This document shows, in pieces, positions 34,124 to 43,882 of a DNA stretch of 45,093 bases (position 1 is its first letter; every line of letters starts with the position of its first letter). Where the stretch lies: the NCBI GenBank assembly GCA_028289375.1, contig JANQQK010000092.1, positions 1 to 45,093 of the forward strand, read 5' to 3'. The notes below the pieces were generated by a model. That model did not search any database. It worked only from the letters and a program-made list of their open reading frames with translations, and had not been told where the DNA came from. The position numbers and the translations under genes are program-made. The stretch comes from Phycisphaerae bacterium. Its GTDB lineage: Bacteria; Planctomycetota; Phycisphaerae; UBA1845.

Positions 34124-35860
34124 TTGTCCGGACGTGAGAGAAGATTGGCCACTCTGTTGGGCATTGCCGTCGGCGGACTCGTCGCTGTGCAGGTTGTCTG
34201 GCCGGCGATTCGTGGTGCGACCATGGACGTGGCCGAGCAAAACGAAGACCTGGCCGACAAGATTCACGGTCTCCAGGACGAACTCGACAGCATCGGGGTC
34301 TATCAGGACGCCTACAAGGAGTACATGGCCCGCACCGGCAGCACCGATCCGAGCATCGTCCGCGACAACATGCATGGCGAACTGATGGAATTGACCCGTC
34401 AGGCCAAGCTCACCGACGTTACCGTCACGCCCAAACGTCCATCAGACTACAAACCGCCCGACAGCCGGCGAAAGAGCGAGATCAAATCCATCGGGTTCAC
34501 CGTTCGCGCCGATGGCCAACTGCAGCAGACGATCGGATTTCTCAAATCGTTCTACGAGCTGCCTTATGTGGCGCAGATTACGGACCTGAAACTCGTGCCG
34601 CGATCCAAGAGACGTTCGTCGCGTGGACCGCAGGGGCCCGATCTGGTCAACATGACCGCCACGATCGAAGCGTTGGTGCCGCCGACGGATCCGCTTCAGG
34701 CCATCAATCCGAAATTGCTCGAACAGCCTGAGTCGGTGACCCTGCATGCTGGCAAGGAGTACGCGGCGATCTGGAACCGTGCCCCATTCAAGGAGTACGT
34801 CCCGCCACCGCCACCGCCGCCTCCCCCACCGCCAAAGCGGGAAACCAAACCAAAGCCGAGGCCGAGACCCGATCCTCCGAAGGTCAAGCCCAAGCCGACG
34901 CCGCCTCCGCCGCCTCCACCCAAACCGGTGGGCGATCCGCAGCGGACGCTCAAGGAAGTGCGCATGACGTTGCTCTATGGCTACGACGAAGTTCTCGTCG
35001 TCAACCCAGGCAACGGCGACAAGGAATACGTTGGTGTTGGAGAAGAACTCGACGGTGGCGAAGTGCTCATGGTCCACAACCTCGGACCGATCACCCGCCG
35101 TGAGGATGAAAAGGTCCGCTTCTATCCCATCGGTCAAAAGCTGTCCGGCTGCGTCGAGATCGACAAAGCCATGAGCGACTATCCGGAGGTGGTTTACGCC
35201 TTCGAGCAGGTTCGCGAGGAACTGATCCCGCCCGAACCGGAAGAGCCTGAGAAAGTCGAGAAGCCGATTCCCGACAAACAGGACGTCAAACAGAAGGACG
35301 GCAAGGCGCCAGACAAGCAGAAAGGTGGCAAGGCGGATCCCAGAATATCGCCGCCGCCTGTAACCGGACGCCCCGCACCCGGGACCGCACCGAAATCCAG
35401 TCAGCCAGGCGACGCGAAGACAGTGGCGAAGACGACCACCACGAAAAATTCGTCTGCGTCCATGCCAACCAACCCGACGTCGAAGCCAGCCGCCCGTCCC
35501 GCCGGTCCTGCCGCAACGCGAACACCCGCCGCCCGGCCAACCACGGCGCCCCGTTCCCGCACCGGTCGCAACCCGCAAGCATCACCGACAACCCCCGCGT
35601 CGGCTCCTGCCCGATCGCTCTCAGTCACGGCCAGTCCGTTCAGACTTCAATCCTCTCCGGCATTGCCGAAACGCCAAGGCACCTTTGCCGATCCGAAACT
35701 GCTCGTCCGCAAGGCGAAAAAAACATTGGCTGATGTGATTCGTTCCACCCCGAAACGTGGTACAAATTCAGCAACGTCGGCCAATCGGGCGCGGAAGAGC
35801 CGACCCAAGCAGAATACGCAACGTCGCACTTCGTCAGCGAAAGAGAATTCGCGCGGTTGA
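34124..35860 (+). CDS. GspM/PilO-like protein with Pro-rich and Ser/Thr-rich tail
   Basis: A 578-residue protein from TTG 34124, which follows AAAAAGGAGCC. Residues 6-26 are one membrane segment, then a coiled coil and a ferredoxin-like domain (about 70-190, MELTRQAKLTDVTVTPKRP; FTVRADGQLQQTIGFLKSFYELPYV) typical of GspM and PilO. From about residue 227 there are two polyproline runs around a Lys/Arg/Pro stretch, a small beta domain (LLYGYDEVLVVNPGNGDKEYVG, similar in position to GspC/PilP), then about 200 residues rich in Pro, Ala, Thr, Ser and Lys. The beta domain after a polyproline rod suggests a fused GspC/PilP-like periplasmic linker that may reach the secretin. Confidence 0.8.
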   Translation: MSGRERRLATLLGIAVGGLVAVQVVWPAIRGATMDVAEQNEDLADKIHGLQDELDSIGVYQDAYKEYMARTGSTDPSIVRDNMHGELMELTRQAKLTDVTVTPKRPSDYKPPDSRRKSEIKSIGFTVRADGQLQQTIGFLKSFYELPYVAQITDLKLVPRSKRRSSRGPQGPDLVNMTATIEALVPPTDPLQAINPKLLEQPESVTLHAGKEYAAIWNRAPFKEYVPPPPPPPPPPPKRETKPKPRPRPDPPKVKPKPTPPPPPPPKPVGDPQRTLKEVRMTLLYGYDEVLVVNPGNGDKEYVGVGEELDGGEVLMVHNLGPITRREDEKVRFYPIGQKLSGCVEIDKAMSDYPEVVYAFEQVREELIPPEPEEPEKVEKPIPDKQDVKQKDGKAPDKQKGGKADPRISPPPVTGRPAPGTAPKSSQPGDAKTVAKTTTTKNSSASMPTNPTSKPAARPAGPAATRTPAARPTTAPRSRTGRNPQASPTTPASAPARSLSVTASPFRLQSSPALPKRQGTFADPKLLVRKAKKTLADVIRSTPKRGTNSATSANRARKSRPKQNTQRRTSSAKENSRG

Positions 35861-35959
35861 GCGGTCTCGATCCGCAACTTTCCGCCGATCTCTGTGAATG
35901 ATGGGGTGACGTTCAACGCAGGTACGAAAGTCCCCTCGCAGGAGGCGTGGAGGTTTAGC

Positions 35960-38900
35960 ATGAATCACGCAACCACTGACGCGAACTCGATTCGATTCTC
36001 GACTCTTTTCCGGATCGTGACTGCCGGAGTGTTCCTGATGGCTGCCATGCCGGTGGCCACCAAAGCCAACGATCTGGATGCCGAAGCGGAAGTCTTCGCG
36101 GCTGCGTTCGGTCAGGGCAAGCTCAACCCGGTGCAGCAGGCCAAGGACAGTAACCGCTCGACCGGCAGCCGCAACCGTTCGTCGCGTCCACCGCGCTCAA
36201 CCAGTCCCACGACGACGCCGACGGGTCGCAACCGTCGCAATCGCAACACGACGACGCCGAAAACCCCGACGAATCAACCCACCCCGGGGAGTGGCGAGAA
36301 GGTGACCACCAGCATCAACCTTGATGCGCAGGATATGCTCAAGCCGGCCGAGGAGCGGACCTACAGCTTCAGCCTCGTCCAGGGCACGTACGCGGAGTTG
36401 GTGGAGAATTTCTCGCGCATGTCCGGCCTTGGTGTGGTTGGCGAGGCACCACAGGGCAAGGTTTCATTTGTGAGCACGCAGGAGATGAGTTTCCGCGAGG
36501 CGCTCAACCGCGTGCGCATGTTGCTCTTCAAGTTCAGTCCGATCGAGCCGTATTGGCTGATGTACGAGGACGAGTCGCTGGAGGTCTTGCGGGTCAATGA
36601 CGTGTGGCGTGTCATCGATGAGGACAAATACCTGTTCATGAACGTTGGGTTGTTTCGTGAGGCTCAGAAGAAGGGCGACCTGTACGACAGCGACCTCGCC
36701 ATGGTCCTGTACACGCCGACCGATACGTCCGTGTCGGACTTCACCATGCTGCGCGACTTCATGCCCGACTACGTACGCATCGCCCCCATGGAGGGAACCA
36801 ACTCGATGGCCATCTTCGCGCTGGTCAGCGACATCGAAAAATACCTTTCGCTGATCAAGCTGTTCGAAGGTGCCGGTGAAGACCCACGCGTGCTGACCAA
36901 GTTGCCGGTCAACCATCTGATCCCCAGCGTCGCCGTCACCACACTGAACACGCTCATGGATGATCTGCAGGCCGATGGTGCCGGTGGAGGCAAACGTCGA
37001 GGGGGACGCAATCAGGATCCGACGGCGACGCTGCCCGGTGAGCAGACGGTCCTGTTCCCGGACGACAATCAGGGCGTCATCATCGTGCGTGCCATTCCGC
37101 GTATCATCAAGGACATCGAGGAGATGCTCGAGTTCATCGACGTGGAGCTGGACGCCGAGCTTTCGCCAGTCGTCATCCCGATCAAACATGCCAGTGTCGA
37201 TGAGGTGCTCGAACAGATTCGCAGCCTCGTGGCCGCCGGTGGGGCAAAGGGCGCCGCCTCACAACCGCGCCGAAACTCCTCGAAGGGGCGAAAGGGCAAG
37301 GGTAGCTCAGCGCCGGTCGTGACCGAAGAACTGCTGCTGCTTTCGAACGCACGCACCAACGAATTGATCGTCCGTGGCACTGAAGATGAGGTCGATCGCG
37401 TACGACGCTATGTGCTCATCTTCGATGTCCCCGCCGAAGAGGACAAGCCGATCATCGTCCCCCTCGAATACGTCAGCCCCGAGGACATCAACACAACCGT
37501 GACGCAGGTCGTCCAAGGCCAGGCTGCCCGTGGCAAAGGCGCCTCAGCCAAGTCGTTCAATTGCATCCCAGAGCCTGTCTCCGGATCGCTCATCTTGGCC
37601 GGCAGCCGCAGCGATGTCGAAGCCGCCAAGCAGTTGATCAGTATGCTCGACGTTGCGTCCGATGTGCCATCCATGCATTCGTACCGACTCGAAAACGCCT
37701 CGCCGGCCGTCGTGATGGACCTGATCACGCTGCTGCAGGCGCCGGGTGCGCCGGCTTCCGGTGGCAAGCGGCCTTCCCGAGCCAAGACTCAGGCAGGTGG
37801 CAGCACGTGGTACGTCGACAACACCACCAACACGATCTACATGATCTGCACCGACGAGGAGTGGAACGAAAAGTACCTTCCGATTATCGAGGAAATGGAC
37901 CGCGATTCGGGTGAGATCCCAAGTCATTCCATCCTCGAGTTGAACCACATTGCTGCCGACGAAGCCGTCACCGTTCTTCGTGAGGCGTTCGCGCCCGGTC
38001 CCAAGGGACAGAATTCATTCAAGATTGTTGCGACCAACTCCGGTATCCTTGTCGAAGGCGCGTCGCCAGCGCAGGTTCAGCATCTGCGCGACGTACTCAA
38101 TGACATCGATGTTGATGCGGAAGGGCGGCAGCGTCGTATTTTTCGTCTTGAATTCGCCGACCCCAACGAAATCAAAACCGTGATCGACGCCGGCGTTGTC
38201 GGCGGCGGACGACCGACCCGCGTCAACCGTTCGCAACCGGGCGCCGCAACTGTCACCACCTGCACAGTCGTCGGCGACATGTTGATCGTCAACGCCTCCG
38301 CAGACGAAATGGTCGACATCGAATCGCTGATTGAGGAACTTGATGTCGCAGGTGACGAGGAACGTATGATCCGCGTCTACTCGGTGCCCTCCGGATACGA
38401 TGTGGAGACCGTGGCGACGCAACTCGAACAACTGGTCAAGACGGCCCAGCCCGGGCAGCGTGGTCGACGCAAGACCAATCCTGCACAGGGCGACACCGGT
38501 GCGATTCAAATCGTCTCCCAGCCCATGACGCGTAAGATTCTCATCAGCGCGCCAAAGGAAGAGTTCGGCACGATTGATGAGTCGTTCGCATTGCTCACCG
38601 CCGACGCGGAACTCGAATCAGTTGAAATCCGATTCTTCCCTGTCGAGCATGTCGAGCCGGGCGACGTGGCCAATCTTATCGAACCGATCTTGCAGATGCG
38701 CGCCAGCGACCTCGTCAAGTCGGGCAAAATGCAGATGGAAGCGGATCCCGCCAAGCGCAAGTCGCTCTCGTCCATGGCCAACATCCGTGTCCATGCTGAT
38801 CTGCAGGGCGACCGCGTCATGGTGGCGGGTCCGACGTCGGTCATCGAGGAAGCTGAGCAGCTGATCGAACAACTTGATCAGCCGCCCGCAACTGAGGTGG

Positions 38901-41900
38901 ACCGGGTCATCCGCACCATCGAATTGTCCCGCACAACGCCCGGGCAAATGGTGTCGACGATACAGGCCATGATCAACGGCGGTGCCAAACCCGCCACTCG
39001 GCCGAACAAACCGCGTCGCCCGCGACTGCGCAGAGGCCAGCCGCAGCAGAAGGATAAACCAGATGGGGTGTCGGCAGCGACGTTTGACGGCCCGCTCGAA
39101 GTCACGATTGCGGAAGCACCGGGCGGCAACGCGGTCATCCTGTCAGGCGTTACCGAGGACGTGGATGAAGTCGAATCCTGGATCCGCAAGCTCGACAACG
39201 AAGCCACCGGCAGCACCGTGCTCAAGATCTACAACCTCGCCAACGCCGGTGTCGAGGAAATGGCCGACACCATCATGGCCTTGTGCGATTCGGGTGTGCA
39301 GGCCAAGGGCAAGCCGGCCGACGACGATCCGTTCGCCGAGCCGAGTCCCATCCGTCGCGGTGCGGAAATCACGCTGACCACAGACTACTGGAACAGTCGC
39401 ATTCTCGTCCGCGCTACGCCGGCGAAAATGTACGAAGTCGATCAGATCATCGAACTGTACGAAGGCAAGGAGGGCGAGGATCCAATACTCAGGCCTGGGG
39501 CCGCCGAGCCAGCACCGCTGCTCTTTTTCGAGTTGGCCAACGCCGATCCCTTCGACGCCGAGTATCAACTGGAGAGTATTCTTGGCGTCGTCTGGACCCA
39601 CTCTGAAGAGCTTCCAGATGTCGACTACATCCCCGGAACACAGCTGCTCGTCGTCAAAGCCAAAACCGAACACCACGAGGAAATCAAAGGCTACATCAAC
39701 ACCTACGTCGACAAGCTCGACGAAGATGGCGCGCCCGATCGCGTTGTCGAGATCAAGGATGTCAGCGGCATGACCGCCAGCGACATGGCCAAGCTTCTCA
39801 AGGCGAAGTTGCCCGATCTTGAAGTTGATCTCCTTCAAGTGGGCGAGGACATCCCAGAGCTTCAACCGGTTGGCCCTTATCGCGCGCCGGCAGAGGAAGT
39901 GCAGGAGTGTGTCCTGCCGACATCGATGGCCCAGCTTCTCGTCGCCACGCTGCCGACCCAGTCACAGGGGGCCGACGCGGGAGCCACCGACGGCAACAAG
40001 AGCGATGTTGCCGCAAGGATGATTGAATCCTTCGGCAAGCACAGTCAGGTTGTCACGACGCCCGCTGATGACGTGAATGACGTGACCACGAACGCGCCCA
40101 AAGAGCAGAAACTCCGCATCCGTTACGACGATCGCACCGGCGTCATCGTGCTCGAAGGTGCACGCAGTGATGTTGAAGCCGTCTCCGAACTGGTCGACGA
40201 CCTGATCAAGCAACGCGAGTCAGCCACGCGCAAAACCGAAGTCCGCGTCTACCGCGTCCGCTACCGCGACGTCAACGACGCTGCCAACGTCCTCTCTGAT
40301 GCACTCGGCATTCAGCGTTCCGCGCAGGCACGAGGCGGATCAGCCGCTCAGCAGGCCGCCCGCCTTCAACAGCAGATGCGTCGGCAGATGGAACAGATGC
40401 GACGCAATCAAAACAACGCACGTGGCATGACGCCCGGTGGTCAGCCTGGGACTCCACAAATGCCCCCCGGCATTGACCCGCGCACCGGCGCCCCCACGCA
40501 GGAACAGGAGGAACCCAAGAAGACCGGTCTTGGCGAGGTCCGCATCACACCCGATCCCAAGAATCGGTTCCTCATTATTGCAGCCGCCACCGAAGATTTC
40601 CCCATCATCGTCGAATTGCTTTCCACCATCGACCGCCCCTCCGAGGTCGACAAGAGTCTGAAGATTTACAAATTCACCAAGCTGCTCGCCGCTGACGTCG
40701 AAGTACAGCTCAAGGAATTGCTCGGCATCAGCGCCGCCAAAGCGGTGTCCCCGCGACCACAACAAAACGCCGCCGCGCGAAATCGCCGCGGTCGTGGCAA
40801 TCAAAACCGTGGCGCCCAGCAGCAGGACGACAATTTCATGGAGATCGCAGGCCTCGGTGGCGCCGTCGGCACCATCGACGTCTCGTCCGATGTTACCGTT
40901 ACCAGCAACCCCGCTGCGAACACTCTGCTCGTCAACGCTCCCGAACCGGTTCATGAAATCGTCGAGAAGTTCATCGACGATCTCGAATCGCAGGACATCC
41001 CCACACTCGAAACGCGAACCTACCGCATGGCCAACTCCGACGTCACCGAAGTGGCCGAACAGTTGGGCAAGATTTTCGCCGCCGGCAACAAGGGTGATGC
41101 GGAATACAATCCCAACGCCGTCAACCAGGCCAACTTCACCGCCGACGCCCGCACGAACACGCTGATCGTCCAGGCATTCGACACCGACTTCGACAAGATC
41201 GAACCACTTATCGACAAGTTCGACGAGGACATGGGCGACGATGCTGACGTGCAGACTTTCAAACTGCAATATGCAGACGCAACCCAAACCGCCAAGACCT
41301 TGAACGATGTCTACGGCGGTGGCGGCAAGAAGGGCAACAAGGGCGTGAAGATTGTCGGCGATGCATCGTCAAACACACTCTTCGTCACTGCTCCACAGAA
41401 CCTGCGCGACGACATCTCAGAACGCATCATCGAAATCGATACCCAAGCCGCCGACATCCTCGAACCACGCACCATCAAGATCGTCGCAGGCGACCCCGAC
41501 AAAATCGCCCAATCTCTCAAAGCCGTCTTCACCGGAGGCGGCGGCAAGAGCGGCCAGGGCGCGATCACCATCGTGGGCGACAGCGTCGGCGGACAGTTGA
41601 TCGTGTCCGCTCCGGACGATGTCTTTGAGAAGATCCAATCACTCACACAGAAAATGGATCAGTCCACCATCGGCGAAAAGGTCAACATGCGGGTCTTCCG
41701 CCTGCAGCACGCTCAAGCCGTCGACGTCCACACGCAGTTGATGAATCTGGTTCGACAGATGGCCCAGCAGTTGGGCAATCAGGCTCGCGAGATGGGCGTT
41801 TTCACCGCCGTTCCCGATGAACGTTCCAATGCCATCCTTTGCATGGGCGGTCCCGTTGCACTTGCACTCGTCGAGAATGCCATTCAACAGGTCGATGTCG

Positions 41901-43753
41901 CACCGACCGACAAGACACAGGTCGTGACCGCCATCTACCGTCTCGCCCACGCCGATGCCACCGAACTCGCCGGCAACGTCGCCCGCATCTTCAGTGGCAA
42001 ACGCGGATCGGGTGTTGAACCACCCAAGGCCGAAGCAAATCGCTCCAACAACATCCTGATCGTTCGCGGCACCGAAGCCCAGATCAAGGAAATCAACGAG
42101 CAGGTCATCAAACCCGTCGAAGACAAAGCCGCCGGCCGCAACATGAAGCGGGAAATCGTGTCACTCGAACACGCCGACGCCGCCGACATCGCTCGCCTGC
42201 TCAACGACAACATGAACAAAATGAGTGGCGGCCAACGCAAAGGCCAACCCGTTTCGGTCATCGCCAACGAATCGCTCAACTCCATCGTGATCAATGGCCC
42301 CGAATCGGACGTCACCGAACTCGTCGCCCTCGCGACCGATCTCGACAAGGAACCGCGCGAAGCCCAGGACCGCACGATTCAGAACTTCACCCTCGCCCAC
42401 ACCAATCCGTGGGTGATCGCCGACGCCATTCGCCAGATCTATAGGCCCAAGCGCGGCAAGGTGAACCCCGCCGACGAAGTCGTTGCCATCCCCGAAGGCA
42501 CTGCAATGGCCGTCATCGTGTCCGCCTCGCAGGAGAACATGGCCGAGATCACCAGCCTGATCGAAAAGCTCGACGTTCCCGGCACATCCGAAAGCGACGT
42601 GCACGTCGTTGAGATCAAACACGCCGACGCAGCCGGCGTCGCCCAGAGTCTGACACAGATTTTCGTCCACGGCGGCGGCGGGCGCAACGTCCGAGGCCAA
42701 TCGACGATTCAGATCACCAATCCCCGCGGCAGCGACATGTTGCTTGTCAAAGCCAACGAGTCAGACCTCGCGCGTGTGTTGGCCGTTGTTGATGACCTCG
42801 ATAAGGCGTCCACGAACTCAGACGAGATTCGCATGGTCGTCCTCAAGAACACCGACGCCGAAACCATGCGCGAAGCCATGGAGAACTACCTCCGCAAGCC
42901 CGGCACCCGCGGCGGCAACGAGTTGGCTGGCGACGTCCGCCTGACCGCCAACCCGGACAACAACACACTGCTCGTCTCCGGTGATCCCGAAGAGGTCACA
43001 CGCATCGAGGCGATCATCAGCGAACTGGATGTCGAAGTCGACGGCGCCAACGCACCACGCATCATCCAGCTCGAATACGCACGGGCCTCGCAAATCGAAC
43101 CGACGATCTCCGAAATGTTCGGACAGCAGTCCGCACGCGGTGGCCGAGGTCGTGGTCGGGGTGGTAGACGCGGCGGCCAAAGCTCCGAAGCGCCGACCAT
43201 CGTCGCCGACGATGCCAGCAACACACTGCTCGTTCGCGCCCAACCGACCGACTTTGCCATGATCGAAGACCTCGTCGCCATGCTCGACAAGAAGCCCGAC
43301 GACGACGCCGAACCAATCCGCATCGTCCCCGTCAAAGAGGGTGTCAACGCGGCGGACTTGTCCGAAATCGTCATGAACATGGTCAACGAAGGTGAGCGTG
43401 TTCGCGCCGATCAGACCGGCGGCGATCCGGGTTCGATCGTCATCAGCGCCTACCCGCGAGGCAACGGTTTGATCCTCGCTGGCACACCCGCTTTGTTTGA
43501 AACAGCCACGGGATTGATCAAGGATCTTGAGAAAATGGGCGTCACCGGCGGCAACAACATCCGCGTGCTCCGGCCCAAAAATATTCCAGCAAGCGAACTT
43601 CAGCGTTTACTCGACCAGATAATTGAGGAAAATAACCCAGCAGGCGGATCGTCTTCGGGCGTCCGGCGGTCGGGTGGACGCGGCAACCGATCGTCGGGCA
43701 GAGGCTCGAATTCCCGTCGTTTGCCACGAAGCAATCGGCGAGGCGGACGGTAG
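35960..43753 (+). CDS. Giant exported protein of about 25 tandem secretin-N modules
   Basis: A 2597-residue protein. ATG 35960 is chosen because GTGGAGG lies eight bases upstream and a signal peptide follows (about 1-36, LFRIVTAGVFLMAAMPVATKA). A Ser/Arg/Thr/Pro-rich linker leads to an N0-like domain (about 133-215). Residues 315-2550 are about 25 copies of an 85-90-residue module with the secretin_N (NolW-like) pattern: 'R.V.LEHADA.D.A..L...' then a Gly/Lys-rich loop of variable length, 'V..D..SNTLIV.A', and a closing helix '..I..LI..LD'. The C-terminus is Gly/Arg/Ser-rich. In GspD such modules occur two to four times before the beta-barrel; no barrel motif is seen here. It is likely a long periplasmic or surface filament tied to the secretion system, or a partner of the secretin encoded next. 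Confidence 0.87.
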   Translation: MNHATTDANSIRFSTLFRIVTAGVFLMAAMPVATKANDLDAEAEVFAAAFGQGKLNPVQQAKDSNRSTGSRNRSSRPPRSTSPTTTPTGRNRRNRNTTTPKTPTNQPTPGSGEKVTTSINLDAQDMLKPAEERTYSFSLVQGTYAELVENFSRMSGLGVVGEAPQGKVSFVSTQEMSFREALNRVRMLLFKFSPIEPYWLMYEDESLEVLRVNDVWRVIDEDKYLFMNVGLFREAQKKGDLYDSDLAMVLYTPTDTSVSDFTMLRDFMPDYVRIAPMEGTNSMAIFALVSDIEKYLSLIKLFEGAGEDPRVLTKLPVNHLIPSVAVTTLNTLMDDLQADGAGGGKRRGGRNQDPTATLPGEQTVLFPDDNQGVIIVRAIPRIIKDIEEMLEFIDVELDAELSPVVIPIKHASVDEVLEQIRSLVAAGGAKGAASQPRRNSSKGRKGKGSSAPVVTEELLLLSNARTNELIVRGTEDEVDRVRRYVLIFDVPAEEDKPIIVPLEYVSPEDINTTVTQVVQGQAARGKGASAKSFNCIPEPVSGSLILAGSRSDVEAAKQLISMLDVASDVPSMHSYRLENASPAVVMDLITLLQAPGAPASGGKRPSRAKTQAGGSTWYVDNTTNTIYMICTDEEWNEKYLPIIEEMDRDSGEIPSHSILELNHIAADEAVTVLREAFAPGPKGQNSFKIVATNSGILVEGASPAQVQHLRDVLNDIDVDAEGRQRRIFRLEFADPNEIKTVIDAGVVGGGRPTRVNRSQPGAATVTTCTVVGDMLIVNASADEMVDIESLIEELDVAGDEERMIRVYSVPSGYDVETVATQLEQLVKTAQPGQRGRRKTNPAQGDTGAIQIVSQPMTRKILISAPKEEFGTIDESFALLTADAELESVEIRFFPVEHVEPGDVANLIEPILQMRASDLVKSGKMQMEADPAKRKSLSSMANIRVHADLQGDRVMVAGPTSVIEEAEQLIEQLDQPPATEVDRVIRTIELSRTTPGQMVSTIQAMINGGAKPATRPNKPRRPRLRRGQPQQKDKPDGVSAATFDGPLEVTIAEAPGGNAVILSGVTEDVDEVESWIRKLDNEATGSTVLKIYNLANAGVEEMADTIMALCDSGVQAKGKPADDDPFAEPSPIRRGAEITLTTDYWNSRILVRATPAKMYEVDQIIELYEGKEGEDPILRPGAAEPAPLLFFELANADPFDAEYQLESILGVVWTHSEELPDVDYIPGTQLLVVKAKTEHHEEIKGYINTYVDKLDEDGAPDRVVEIKDVSGMTASDMAKLLKAKLPDLEVDLLQVGEDIPELQPVGPYRAPAEEVQECVLPTSMAQLLVATLPTQSQGADAGATDGNKSDVAARMIESFGKHSQVVTTPADDVNDVTTNAPKEQKLRIRYDDRTGVIVLEGARSDVEAVSELVDDLIKQRESATRKTEVRVYRVRYRDVNDAANVLSDALGIQRSAQARGGSAAQQAARLQQQMRRQMEQMRRNQNNARGMTPGGQPGTPQMPPGIDPRTGAPTQEQEEPKKTGLGEVRITPDPKNRFLIIAAATEDFPIIVELLSTIDRPSEVDKSLKIYKFTKLLAADVEVQLKELLGISAAKAVSPRPQQNAAARNRRGRGNQNRGAQQQDDNFMEIAGLGGAVGTIDVSSDVTVTSNPAANTLLVNAPEPVHEIVEKFIDDLESQDIPTLETRTYRMANSDVTEVAEQLGKIFAAGNKGDAEYNPNAVNQANFTADARTNTLIVQAFDTDFDKIEPLIDKFDEDMGDDADVQTFKLQYADATQTAKTLNDVYGGGGKKGNKGVKIVGDASSNTLFVTAPQNLRDDISERIIEIDTQAADILEPRTIKIVAGDPDKIAQSLKAVFTGGGGKSGQGAITIVGDSVGGQLIVSAPDDVFEKIQSLTQKMDQSTIGEKVNMRVFRLQHAQAVDVHTQLMNLVRQMAQQLGNQAREMGVFTAVPDERSNAILCMGGPVALALVENAIQQVDVAPTDKTQVVTAIYRLAHADATELAGNVARIFSGKRGSGVEPPKAEANRSNNILIVRGTEAQIKEINEQVIKPVEDKAAGRNMKREIVSLEHADAADIARLLNDNMNKMSGGQRKGQPVSVIANESLNSIVINGPESDVTELVALATDLDKEPREAQDRTIQNFTLAHTNPWVIADAIRQIYRPKRGKVNPADEVVAIPEGTAMAVIVSASQENMAEITSLIEKLDVPGTSESDVHVVEIKHADAAGVAQSLTQIFVHGGGGRNVRGQSTIQITNPRGSDMLLVKANESDLARVLAVVDDLDKASTNSDEIRMVVLKNTDAETMREAMENYLRKPGTRGGNELAGDVRLTANPDNNTLLVSGDPEEVTRIEAIISELDVEVDGANAPRIIQLEYARASQIEPTISEMFGQQSARGGRGRGRGGRRGGQSSEAPTIVADDASNTLLVRAQPTDFAMIEDLVAMLDKKPDDDAEPIRIVPVKEGVNAADLSEIVMNMVNEGERVRADQTGGDPGSIVISAYPRGNGLILAGTPALFETATGLIKDLEKMGVTGGNNIRVLRPKNIPASELQRLLDQIIEENNPAGGSSSGVRRSGGRGNRSSGRGSNSRRLPRSNRRGGR
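36902..43600 (+). repeat. Tandem secretin-N module array
   Basis: About 25 in-frame modules of roughly 260-300 bases, counted by the recurring 'NTLIV/NSIVI/NTLLV' strand and the closing 'LD' helix. Sequence identity between copies is low, so the array is old. The Gly/Arg/Gln-rich loop between strands two and three varies most in length. Confidence 0.78.
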
Positions 43754-43882
43754 CAATACCGGGCATAGGTCGCTGATCACGAAAACTCGGAAGAAGACGC
43801 GATCGCCGTCTACAGGCGAGTCGCAGTTCACACCGCCGGTGCAGGCAGCGCACCCGTCGGTGACATACAGAAGGAAGGCGTT

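Noticed and set aside
34442..35578. 378-codon minus-strand frame
   Set aside because: Antisense to the GspM-like gene; its Trp/Arg-rich stretch is just the polyproline codons read backward.
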